Shown: one piece after another, positions 1-7,935 of the stretch | Layout: the number at the start of each line of letters is the position of its first letter | Numbering within the stretch: position 1 is the first letter of the stretch | Translations under genes and position numbers: made by a program | The notes under the pieces: generated by a model | What the model was told of the DNA's origin: nothing | Seen by the model: only the letters and a program-made list of their open reading frames with translations | Databases searched by the model: none | Source of the DNA: Coemansia sp. RSA 922 | Lineage: Eukaryota > Kickxellomycota > Kickxellomycetes > Kickxellales > Kickxellaceae | Direction: 5' to 3' | NCBI GenBank assembly: GCA_027577415.1 | Contig: JANBQS010000109.1 | Coordinates: 1-35,117 of the forward strand | Length of the DNA: 35,117 nucleotides

Positions 1-562
1 TGACCAATAAGCTCAAAAGTGTATATTTGCGGAAATAATTCATTGATGAAAATTGCGAATCTTCTACATGCAAAAAAGTTTGTCTATTTTGTCAATATCA
101 ATTGTGTAATAGGAATGACAACAAGAACCCTAACCCTATTCCCGCTTAGAACAGTGCAAAGGGGTCTGGGTTCCTTCCACATGCCCAAACATGGGTTCTG
201 GCTTGTTCTACAGTTTGGCAGCTAGTTTTACACCAGTAGCACAAGTAAATATAGACCGGCGGTTTACCAGCCACGGCATAGGAAGAACTAGATTTGATAT
301 ACGGCATTTTCTTATTAAGAATTCAGGGTCAAAAAATAGGTTTATAAAAAAAGGTTTGTAGATAGGGATATTGGAGCAAAGGAGTGCACTCTGTTCTCGA
401 GGTCAGACAATTTCTCAACCCCTGGTCACTCGCTGCTATCATGTGAACATTATGCGACAGTGCAAAAAAAAGTTTATCACATGCGTATTATTCCATTTTC
501 TAAACTAGCTAGACTTTTACTATGTGAAAACTTCTTGTCCTCGGGCTTAAAGATTGTACATG
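1..562. other. AT-rich stretch without a recognisable gene
   Basis: I see no convincing coding region here. The longest ATG-initiated frame (from about position 19) is low in information and resembles no family I know. The only notable items are a short telomere-like motif at 126-138 and A/T runs. Confidence 0.5.
126..138 (+). repeat. Two telomere-like CCCTAA units
   Basis: The sequence AACCCTAACCCTA is two tandem units of the common fungal telomere repeat (TTAGGG on the other strand). Two units are too few to mark a telomere. Such motifs also occur as binding sites for Tbf1-type factors in fungi. The sequence is seen directly; any function is a guess. Confidence 0.3.
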
Positions 563-688
563 CTACTCGCAGCTGTGAAAGTGGCGGCCCATCTCTGCCG
601 ACGAGTCAAACATTTTGCCACAGTAGGGACACATAGTGTCGAGGGCTCCTTGACGATAAAAAGGCGACTGACTTGACGAATGGGACAT
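563..688 (-). CDS. Possible 41-residue protein with one C2HC zinc finger
   Basis: From an ATG at 688 with an A at -3, the frame runs 41 codons to a TAG at 563-565. The C-terminal half reads CPYCGKMF followed by GRHFHSC, giving Cys-X2-Cys-X12-His-X3-Cys, a plausible zinc finger of the C2HC type with the usual phenylalanine after the second cysteine. The frame is open upstream to 781, so it could also be the last exon of a spliced gene or a remnant of a larger zinc-finger gene. I recognise no specific family. Its brevity and AT-rich surroundings keep confidence low. Confidence 0.3.
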   Translation of the reverse strand: MSHSSSQSPFYRQGALDTMCPYCGKMFDSSAEMGRHFHSCE

Positions 689-882
689 TGTGTTTTGGAT
701 TAGTTTAACGTGGATATGGTAGTTTGTAGAAGAGGTAAAAAAAGAACTGTGCCAGCAATGCTTGAGATGCATTATCGTCACACAGTAGACAGTTTATATA
801 TACTAATCGTCAACTGAATGGAGGGAGGATTTTTTTTTAAAAATAAATCAAATACAAGTAGATAAGCTATCTGAATAGACTC

Positions 883-913
<31 letters not shown>

Positions 914-1505
914 AGATAACAATCCGGCCATATAGGCACATTATTTGGGGGAGTGTTAGTAATCAATCTACATGCCCTATTCGACTTTAAACCCAACTCA
1001 GCATGCATCTCTAAAGTCCGCCTGCACAAAAGAGACACATTGCCACTCTACAAAAAAGCAATTAGACATCAAATGCAATGACAAACATGTTTTTAGAGGA
1101 AGGAGCACATAAAGACACGATAGACATATGCATGCAGACCATAGGCAGCTGTGAATGCCCCCCTGAGAACAAAGGCTTTTTTCACTCCACTCGGCACATT
1201 CGGCTTATTTGCTGCATAAATTATCTACCCAACGTTAATGTTTTCTATCTCAATATATGCACATTATAGAACTATTTTAGGGTGTTAAAGTGGCTATTCT
1301 GACACGGGGGTATGCAATTCTGACGCTACAGCTACCAACAGAAAATCATCCACGTAATTTTTTTAAAAACATGCTCCATAATCACTGCGACGACATGAAA
1401 ATTACCTAGTTTTTTTTTCTCTACTTGTCCAAACTGCGCATACAAACATATTCCTATTTTTATTTTTCATAAACTCTAACCACATTCGAAAAAAGAAGGA
1501 GAAAA
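689..1505. other. AT-rich intergenic region upstream of KSH1
   Basis: There is no supported gene. The region contains a T24A8 tract at 883-914 and several other long A or T runs. An ATG-led frame at 1078-1269 has no recognisable domain. The last few hundred bases presumably hold the KSH1 promoter, but I see no clear TATA box. Confidence 0.5.
883..914. repeat. T24A8 homopolymer tract
   Basis: Twenty-four T residues are followed directly by eight A residues. Read on the minus strand this is a 24-nt poly(A), which could be the tail of a reverse-transcribed insertion or simply a slippage-prone tract. I could not recognise an element body or target-site duplications next to it. Confidence 0.7.
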
Positions 1506-1816
1506 ATGGTACGTGCATAGAAAAAAGTGGAAAAAATGATGATTTCTATCATAAACACGTTTGACTAACACCACAGTATTTTTATGTATTCAAGGGATGA
1601 TAGTCGGCGCTATTCAACTTCCAGTCACTGATGCTCGTGGTATTGCTGACGATATGCACATGTACTTACTTGCGAGCACAAGCACCAGCACTGATCGACC
1701 GGAACAAGACAGGAGTAATGGGGCTATTCTGGAAAGCAGCACGTATTGGCGAGCGACTAAGCCCCTATGTATCTATTGCCTGCCTTATAATGGCCTTCCA
1801 GTTCATAATGTACTGA
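1506..1816 (+). CDS. KSH1: Protein kish (Ksh1/TMEM167 family), two exons
   Basis: The model is exon 1 at 1506-1508, which is only the ATG, and exon 2 at 1604-1816, giving 71 residues. Yeast and animal kish proteins are about 72 residues. Family features are clear: the [10 protein letters not shown]-terminus, a hydrophobic first segment (about residues 10-24) with LLTICTC, the LIDRNKTG turn, [10 protein letters not shown], then SPYV leading into the second membrane segment. Known family role: a small essential membrane protein of the early secretory pathway/Golgi, needed for constitutive secretion. The start was chosen because the ATG is followed at once by the donor GTACGT, and splicing to 1603 restores the family N-terminus in frame. 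Without splicing, the frame would open only at an internal ATG (1631) and lose the conserved start. The gene converges with the phosphomutase gene 64 nt downstream. Confidence 0.93.
1509..1603 (+). other. KSH1 intron (95 nt) directly after the start codon
   Basis: The intron begins GTACGT and ends GATAG. A canonical fungal branch-point sequence, ACTAAC, lies at 1564-1569, 34 nt before the acceptor. An earlier CACAG at 1572-1576 is only 7 nt from the branch point, and using it would give a stop after eight codons. The acceptor at 1602-1603 is preferred because it restores the conserved protein. Confidence 0.85.
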
Positions 1817-1880
1817 ACTCCTTTTATATTCAAAAAATAAATATGATAGTCTAACGCGATAAAATTATCTAATTTGCTTA

Positions 1881-3832
1881 TTACAACCCGTTCTCAGTGG
1901 CCTGGACCAACTCACAGGCTACAGCGTTGACCATGGCCACGAGGTCGCGAGCTGCCGCCGCGCGGTCGTTGTCCTGGTTCCTGACTTCCAAGTAGTACTT
2001 GAGTTTGGGCTCAGTGCCCGACGTGCGCATAGTCAGACGGCCGCCATTGCGAGTCTCAAAGGTGACCATGTGCGAGCTCCCAGACACCGGGAACGTCGGG
2101 CGGCACTCATCAAGAGTAACCCTCAGAGGCGTCTCGGCAGGTACCTTGTCGACGTCACGCATTTCAAAGCCCGTCGTCAGATCACGGATATAGCTGACAG
2201 GGAAGCCGCCGATAGTACGCGGGTACCTCAGCGTATCGCCATACTCGGAGCGCACAAACTCGAAGCGCTGCACATCAGCGCTCGTCTGCTCCGCACTAGG
2301 GCCATACCGAATGCGACTAAAGATGTGATCAGTTTTAACGGGGTCCGGACAGACGAAATACGAGTTTGCCGACACAAAGTATCCGTAGCGCGCATACTTA
2401 TCCTCGAGATACTCAGCAACGGATTTGCCTTGGGCGTGGAGCTGAGCCGCGAGCTGCACAAAGACAGCCAGCGCAGTGACGCCGTCCTTGTCCAACACGT
2501 GGTCATGGATCATGTATCCAATAGCCTCTTCGTATCCAAAGCCGACAAAGAGGCCCTGGCGCTGGAGGATGAGCAGCTCGTTGGCCATGTACTTGAATCC
2601 GGTCAGCGTATCAGTGTAGCGGAAGCCCTCAGTCTGCGCCATGACGGAAAGCATACGCGACGACACGGTGCTGTTGACCATAGCGACACGCTCGTCGGGG
2701 ATGCCAGCAGACCGCGCCATGGCGAGCACAGCAGCAGCAAAAATAGTGCCCAGCTGGTCGCCGGTGAAGGCCAGCCACGAGCCGTCAGGCTGCTTCTCCG
2801 CGGCAGCGAACCGGTCGGCATCTGGGTCGTTGGCAAGCACCAGGCCGATGCCCTGGGCATCAGCCACAGCCTTGGCCATGTCCAGCGCGCCCTTTTCTTC
2901 GGGATTCGGGAACGCCACCGACGGAAAGTCAGGGTCCGGGCTCATCTGGTCAGGCACAGGCACAAACGGCGGCAGGCCAAAGGCAGCCAACATGCGAGCA
3001 GCAAAGGGCGCACCCACGCCATGCATGGGCGTGTACACGTAGCGCAGTTCAGTGCGACTGTTGGCCTCACGGTCGGCAGCCAGACCCCCGGCAGCTGCTT
3101 CAAAGTACGCGTCCATCATCCGCTGCGTAACATCCTCGACATTGGGATCAGCCTCAACGCCATCTTCGTCCCAGCTCTGCGGCTCCATCTGCTGGTTCTC
3201 GCCGATACTCTGAGCAATGGCCTCGTCGACGGGCGGGCAGATCTGGGCCCCGTTCTCCCAGTACACCTTGTACCCGTTGTCGTCTTTGGGATTATGCGAC
3301 GCCGTGATCATCACGCCACACGCCGCGCCCAGCCGCTTGACAGCGAAGGGCACTTCGGGCGTCAGCCCCAGACCCGGGTACAAGTACACGTGGAACCCAC
3401 GGTCCAAAAACGCACGCGCAGTTAGTCGCGCAAACGCCGCCGAGTTGTGCCGATGGTCATGCCCGACCACAACTCCGCGCTGCTGTGCCCCGCCTACTGC
3501 CTTTGCGACGTAGGCTGCTAGGCCCTGCGACGCTGTGATAACCGTAAGCCGGTTCAGCCGCGAGTACCCAGCCTCCATCCGCGCTCGTAGCCCTGCTGTG
3601 CCAAACTCGATCCGGTTCCGCAATAGCTTCTCTAGTGTGTCTTCGTCGTTGGCTGCCAACAGACTCTCAATTTGCCCGCGAGTCTCGGGGTCCTACACAA
3701 CGTTAAATGTTATGAATTAGCAATTTATTTTATGCAGCAACAAACCTCTTTCTATGCTTAGAGTCTGACTCTGCTGTCTACCTTGTCCTCGGACAGCCAG
3801 CGCTCGGCCAGTCGCGCAATTGGAAGAAACAT
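1881..3832 (-). CDS. PRM15: PGM2-class phosphopentomutase/phosphoglucomutase, two exons
   Basis: An alpha-D-phosphohexomutase-superfamily enzyme that moves phosphate between C1 and C5/C6 of pentose or hexose phosphates in the cytosol. The model joins exon 1 (3832-3782, 17 codons) to exon 2 (3692-1881), giving 620 residues; yeast Prm15/Pgm3 is 622 and human PGM2 about 612. Visible motifs are EFGTAGLR near residue 47, the phosphoserine loop TASHNPK with the catalytic Ser at about 149, the metal loop DPDADR at 306-311, the sugar-binding loop GYEEAIGY at 403-410 and the phosphate-binding RTSGTEPK at 573-580. All key residues are present. The form KxDNGYKVY after the serine loop resembles the PGM2/Prm15 branch rather than PGM1; substrate preference for ribose-1-phosphate is inferred from that. 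Exon 2 alone has no ATG near the family N-terminus, which supports the small first exon. The exact first exon is less certain than the rest. Confidence 0.93.
3693..3781 (-). other. Phosphomutase intron (89 nt)
   Basis: On the minus strand it starts GTAGAC after an AAG codon and ends TGTAG before GAC. A CTAAT branch-point-like sequence lies upstream of the acceptor. Splicing joins LSEDK to DPETR in phase 0, extending the conserved N-terminal helix region. Confidence 0.75.
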
Positions 3833-4101
3833 GTAGAAATAGTACTAAAAATAAATATGCGAAGAGCTAAGATATCATAAGTGTGGGGAAATTGTGATTC
3901 ACTCTTTCTGAGAATGTCGTCGTACCAGATCAACCAAATATGATCCAGTGATCTCTGCGGGGTACAAAATAGCTCCGGACCATGCCCACATACGCCCAAC
4001 TGGTATTGCATTTTACTTGTTGTATTCAAAGTTTCTTGAAGAATAAACTAAACGCTATAATAGTTTTGCTTGCCACGACCTTGAAAATTCCCCAGTGTGG
4101 T

Positions 4102-4518
4102 TTACAGCTTGGAAAGCAATACAGCCTCTCCATCATTAATTATGAAGGAAGTTTTAATCCTATCCACTCCTGCACTATATCCAGCCATTACCCTATCAAT
4201 GTCATCGCTACCATACCACAGTATCAACACGGACCCATTCTCATCTATCACGCACTTATCAATTGCATCATCGCCCGAAATCCTATCACTTACATTGCTG
4301 CATAGCAGTTTAGGCACTGGTTCACTCGGTTTGCGAATGTAAACAGCACAGCCTCCAGATAGGTCAAAATAGCCAATCACATTTTTATATTTTGTGTGGA
4401 TGTCTTTACATGGCACATCCTCTTTAAAGTAGAACCTATGCACTATATCTGACTTATCACAGTTCATATGCATGAATACATCAAAGAATTTGTGGTTAGA
4501 TAGATCTAATTCGGCCAT
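4102..4518 (-). CDS. Hypothetical 138-residue protein with a decayed relative next door
   Basis: I do not recognise this protein. The frame runs from an ATG at 4518 to a stop at 4102. There is no signal peptide or membrane segment. An alternation of short strand-like segments with one helix (around FKEDVPCKDIHTKYKNVIG) suggests a small alpha/beta, possibly beta-grasp-like, fold; that is inference. Reality is supported by a partly matching frame 0.4-0.7 kb upstream at 4924-5187 on the same strand, sharing an HR-F-KED-KD-KY-V pattern. A TATAA-like element lies about 65 nt upstream on the minus strand (near 4580-4586). Codon use is AT-richer than in the neighbouring phosphomutase gene. It vaguely resembles the small proteins at 30723 and 32301, but I cannot establish homology by eye. 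Confidence 0.55.
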   Translation of the reverse strand: MAELDLSNHKFFDVFMHMNCDKSDIVHRFYFKEDVPCKDIHTKYKNVIGYFDLSGGCAVYIRKPSEPVPKLLCSNVSDRISGDDAIDKCVIDENGSVLILWYGSDDIDRVMAGYSAGVDRIKTSFIINDGEAVLLSKL

Positions 4519-4923
4519 TATTGGGTACTATAAACTGAAAGTACAAACTAGAGAGGCAACAAAAAAGGGGGAGAACAAGTTTATAATGTTTTTGGAGAAA
4601 AGCTGTAAAAAAAACTGTGGTGGCAAGAAGAAAGGAAAGGTCTTGGGCTCCAGGGCGCTCTCCTTTTATCCCATCCGACAAGCACTCCTTTTGGGGAGAA
4701 ACTCGTCTTGCTCACTATTGCCTAGGGCACTAAAGTCTTCTTCCCAACACTGTGTCCGTTTCCCATTGCTGGCACAAAAATTCTAAAGAGCAGCGGCTTT
4801 CTGATGTAATCTGCTGTAAGAGGCTTTTTCCCAAAAAAAAATACGTTTCTTTCTGAAAAGCACCAAAGCCCCCCAAAGCCACCTTTCTCTTTTCCACAAT
4901 AACCAAATTGTCCACAGTGACAT
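4519..4923. other. Intergenic stretch between the small gene and its relic
   Basis: It contains the probable promoter of the 4102-4518 gene at its left end. The rest probably holds decayed sequence downstream of the relic at 4924-5187. A minus-strand open frame here overlaps the relic in another phase, but I find no recognisable domain. Confidence 0.4.
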
Positions 4924-5187
4924 TCAGGCATAGTTGAGAGGGCATCGTGTCGAATAGTCTGCATAAATAAAGAGAGCAGCCTTCCCAATAGGCCTGCCAA
5001 TATCTAGTACAGTTAGGTATTTACTTTGAGCATCCTTGCCCCGCATGTCCTCTTTGGCGGAGAATGCTCGGTGTGACAGCCCAGACACATCGTCGCCATC
5101 AACTGGTATCTGGAAACATACAAGCTGAATCCTCAAGCGCTTAAAAGGCAATATATGCATGCGGCGTGTATTACAGTCCTTCTCCAA
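4924..5187 (-). pseudogene. Truncated relative of the 4102-4518 protein
   Basis: An 87-codon open frame. About 45 residues of its middle align with the intact neighbour: a D-D/S-V-HR stretch, KED, GKD against CKD, KY, then a G-A-IY segment. The frame then stops where the neighbour continues for about 60 more residues. I read it as a tandem-duplicated copy with a lost C-terminus. It could instead be a short functional variant. Similarity was judged by eye only. Confidence 0.4.
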
Positions 5188-5569
5188 GTGCTCTTACAGA
5201 TAATAACAATGAATCATTGCTCCATGCCTCTTTTGCGCGCGATGCAAAGCAAGCTACTCTCCAGAAATTTTCACAAGCTATCCGGTGTAAAAGCCCTGTC
5301 CACCTCGTTGCCCGTCGACCGAGGAACAGGAAAGGACTGTTGGACACAACTTGGTGATGGTCTATTACGATGTCTTACACCACCTGCTGCTCAAGGAGTA
5401 CTATGTATGAGCTTTCATATTTTGATTTTCTATTTATTCTTTTTCATTTCCTGTAACCACAATAGGGACAGAAGGTGCAGGAGATATGTAAAGCTGATAT
5501 TCAGATAAGAAAAATCAAGCTTGTCATGGCTTTTTTACCTCTATTCAATACTCGCTTTATCTCCTTACT
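5188..5569. other. Intergenic stretch upstream of the first F-box-like gene
   Basis: Plus-strand frames across 5155-5508 have no recognisable domain and I do not call them genes. The region lies between two divergently oriented units, so it presumably contains promoters for both. I see no clear TATA box. Confidence 0.4.
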
Positions 5570-7171
5570 ATGCTGAATAGCAACGAGCTTCCCGTGGTTG
5601 TTCTTGCCCAGATTTTACACAAGGTGACAGCTACCCCGGCAAAAAGCCTATCCGAGTGGAAGACCAAGTTGCCTTTAGTAGCTGTATGCCGCACTTGGGC
5701 AGTACTGACGGTTGACGCAGTGTTTAACCAGGTTTACGTTGAGCCCGTTCGTTCACAAGACTTTTTATGGACTTCCAACGCCGAACTGTTGATCTCGCGC
5801 GAGTGTGTGTCGGTGGCCAGACGCTTGACACTTGAATGGTCATACTGCACAACACCCGACCACCTACAATACATTGTTGTAGAAATTCTTAAAATGGGCC
5901 GCGTTGACTGGTCGCGCATCAACTCGCTGACTATCACATTGGCTGACTGGACCTTGTATCGCAGACAATACAGACCTACCCATTACGAACAGACGTCTAC
6001 AGATAATACGGGTATTGTTCAGTACTTTGCGCAGAATCTGCGTAATGTCGTCGAGCTGGACTTGCTTTATCGGAGATATGGAGATATAGAGAGATACATA
6101 TTTGACAGTCTTGCCTCGTACTATGACCGGCAACTGCAGGTTCTTCGAGCGCCAGGTCAAATACTGATGCCCATATCCTGTATTGCAAGTAACATCAGGG
6201 TGCTGGATCTTACCTTGGACTTGTCGGCGGCTCCTATACTTCCCAGTATCTGCGGCAAGACGCTCAAGGTGCTGACTCTATTTGAAGTTCCGCGTAACTT
6301 TGCCTGGCACTACTTCCGCTATGACATATCTGACCGGCCAATCGTATTCCTTCAACTGACTGCTCTCCGCCTTGTGTTTAATAGGGAGGAAATCGAGCTC
6401 ACTGAGGGCGAGGTGAAGAACAAAATAGTCTCCGGCGCACACAACTGCGATCAGCTTGTTTTTCCCGCGCTCAGAGAACTGTCCATTGATGATTGCACTC
6501 CTGACTGCGACCTTTTATATGCCAATCTCCCGTTTCCCGAGCTAAAGGAGGTGCGCCTCTCAGGGGATTTTACCCACATCCGCCACTGCAGCCGACTGAA
6601 GCTTACTTGGGTTGGTGATCTGTACATCTATGTTAGTTCAACTCATTCGCGCGATTCAGCGGATTTCTACAAAGCCACCAACCACTTTTTCTCCAACATT
6701 CGCATTGGACAGACGGCGGCTCTAGTTATTTTTTGCGAGCAGTTTATTCCTGACCCAGAGCTAATGCGTTGGCCCAACCTCACAACACTCCAATTAGACA
6801 GCATCGGTTATACCAGAGTTTGTAAGGTGATAGGTCAGCTACCTAGTATTCGCGAGCTGACTATCTATTGCTTGGAATTCATTGACATGGCTGGAGACAG
6901 CTTATCAGCAAACTCGTCGCTGTTTGTTAACGCAGATCCGATGGTGACATGGGCTACCAACCTTACAAGGCTTGTCATAAGTCGTTTCAACAAGAGTTGT
7001 CCTTTGGCAGTTGGCGTCGGTGGCATTCAAGCCCTTATTCTGCACGCGGGTGCGCTCAGTGAATTGGTTGTGCCGAAGTTAGCTGAAGACCCTGTAGACG
7101 AATTTATCGAGACGCACAAGCATCGCTACGCTCACTTGGCTGATATTGACTTGTTTGGTAGTGATTATTAA
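5570..7171 (+). CDS. F-box-like/leucine-rich protein, copy 1 (divergent)
   Basis: A 533-residue protein. Residues about 5-55 fit an F-box-like start: ELPVVVLAQIL, a run of polar residues, then LPLVAVCRTWAVLTVDAVFNQV. F-boxes generally dock onto Skp1 to make SCF ubiquitin-ligase receptors. The remainder alternates hydrophobic strands and helices (LTITLADW, LRVLDLTLDL, LKVLTLF, LTALRLVF, LRELSIDDC, LTTLQLDSIG, IRELTIYCLE), typical of irregular leucine-rich repeats that bind a substrate. There is no membrane segment or signal peptide. The start is the first ATG of the frame, after a pyrimidine-rich leader. It is clearly more distant from copies 2 and 3 than they are from each other. The substrate cannot be inferred. 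Confidence 0.8.
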   Translation: MLNSNELPVVVLAQILHKVTATPAKSLSEWKTKLPLVAVCRTWAVLTVDAVFNQVYVEPVRSQDFLWTSNAELLISRECVSVARRLTLEWSYCTTPDHLQYIVVEILKMGRVDWSRINSLTITLADWTLYRRQYRPTHYEQTSTDNTGIVQYFAQNLRNVVELDLLYRRYGDIERYIFDSLASYYDRQLQVLRAPGQILMPISCIASNIRVLDLTLDLSAAPILPSICGKTLKVLTLFEVPRNFAWHYFRYDISDRPIVFLQLTALRLVFNREEIELTEGEVKNKIVSGAHNCDQLVFPALRELSIDDCTPDCDLLYANLPFPELKEVRLSGDFTHIRHCSRLKLTWVGDLYIYVSSTHSRDSADFYKATNHFFSNIRIGQTAALVIFCEQFIPDPELMRWPNLTTLQLDSIGYTRVCKVIGQLPSIRELTIYCLEFIDMAGDSLSANSSLFVNADPMVTWATNLTRLVISRFNKSCPLAVGVGGIQALILHAGALSELVVPKLAEDPVDEFIETHKHRYAHLADIDLFGSDY

Positions 7172-7935
7172 GCTTGCTACAGATTAAATGCGCTAAATTA
7201 GCACTTCTTAATTCATAATATTCTTTTTTAACGATGAGTGGATAATGTCTCATTCTGCAAGACACATTACTCAACCAGTCTTTTTACCTCTACCCACCCC
7301 TCCCCTCTTTTACTCCTTTCTTTACTTGGCGAAGAGTCATAAAATGAATGCCTACTGCTCAATATTTATGCTATGTCGTGTAGGTTGCTAAGACGCACTG
7401 AGCTGCAGCCAAAGCTGGCTACGACGATCCCTGAATGGGGCAGTAGACATGGCACACTTCTCTTCAAGATAAGGAAAGGGGCTCCTTAGCTCGTTATAAC
7501 TCATATTAGCTTATTTACTCTATTGTATTCGCTCATAAAAACTTCCTAACCTATTAGTGAGATGAGACCATTTGGTGACAGAGATACTTGATATGTTAGT
7601 TTCTTGCTTTGGGTCCAAACTGTACTAATAATTGGACACATTGTACGAGGAGAACAAGTATCCTTTCTATATTTATTTTGCAAAAGTAAGCTGAGCAAAA
7701 AATGCCGCATGGTCGTTATTGTATGACTAAAAGAGGGCTTTGAACTATGTGTAGGAAATTGTTTCTTAAAGAACACACAAAGTTCAGCCAAAAGAGTTTG
7801 TGCTGCTTGCTAAAAAAGACAAAGCGCTCTGGCTTTTTTTTAGCATAAGACGCACCCACTTTTCTCTCTTTTCTTAATTTTTTTTGCCAATTTTCTGTCT
7901 TTAAACCATTCTTGCGGCTGCTGCCTGTTGTCGTC
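7172..7935. other. Intergenic region between F-box-like copies 1 and 2
   Basis: Apart from the repeat copy at 7385-7540 it contains no supported gene. The last 130 nt are strongly pyrimidine-rich on the plus strand and probably form the leader of the next gene. Minus-strand frames at 7546-7937 look like chance frames. Confidence 0.45.
7385..7540 (+). repeat. Dispersed repeat, copy C (plus strand)
   Basis: This segment matches two others in the window (29883-30071 and 32914-33106, both on the minus strand). Its first 105 nt (7385-7489) form an open 34-codon frame ending in TAG, containing ELQPKLA and a KI motif before the end. About 50 nt of shared 3' flank follows (TTATTTACT...ATTCGCTC), with an internal deletion relative to the other copies. 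Nothing recognisable extends upstream, so all three copies begin at nearly the same point. Confidence 0.7.

Noticed and set aside
778..1038. Minus-strand frame with a lysine run
   Set aside because: The lysines come from the T24 tract; the rest has no protein-like pattern.
1509..1576. A shorter KSH1 intron ending at CACAG
   Set aside because: The acceptor is only 7 nt from the branch point and the product would stop after eight codons; the acceptor at 1602-1603 restores the conserved protein.
2070..3425. A 451-codon open frame opposite the phosphomutase gene
   Set aside because: It mirrors the GC-rich codons of a strongly supported enzyme, has no recognisable domain and is rich in Arg/His as antisense frames usually are.
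5155..5508. Plus-strand frames upstream of the first F-box-like gene
   Set aside because: No recognisable domain, and they overlap the decayed minus-strand relic region.
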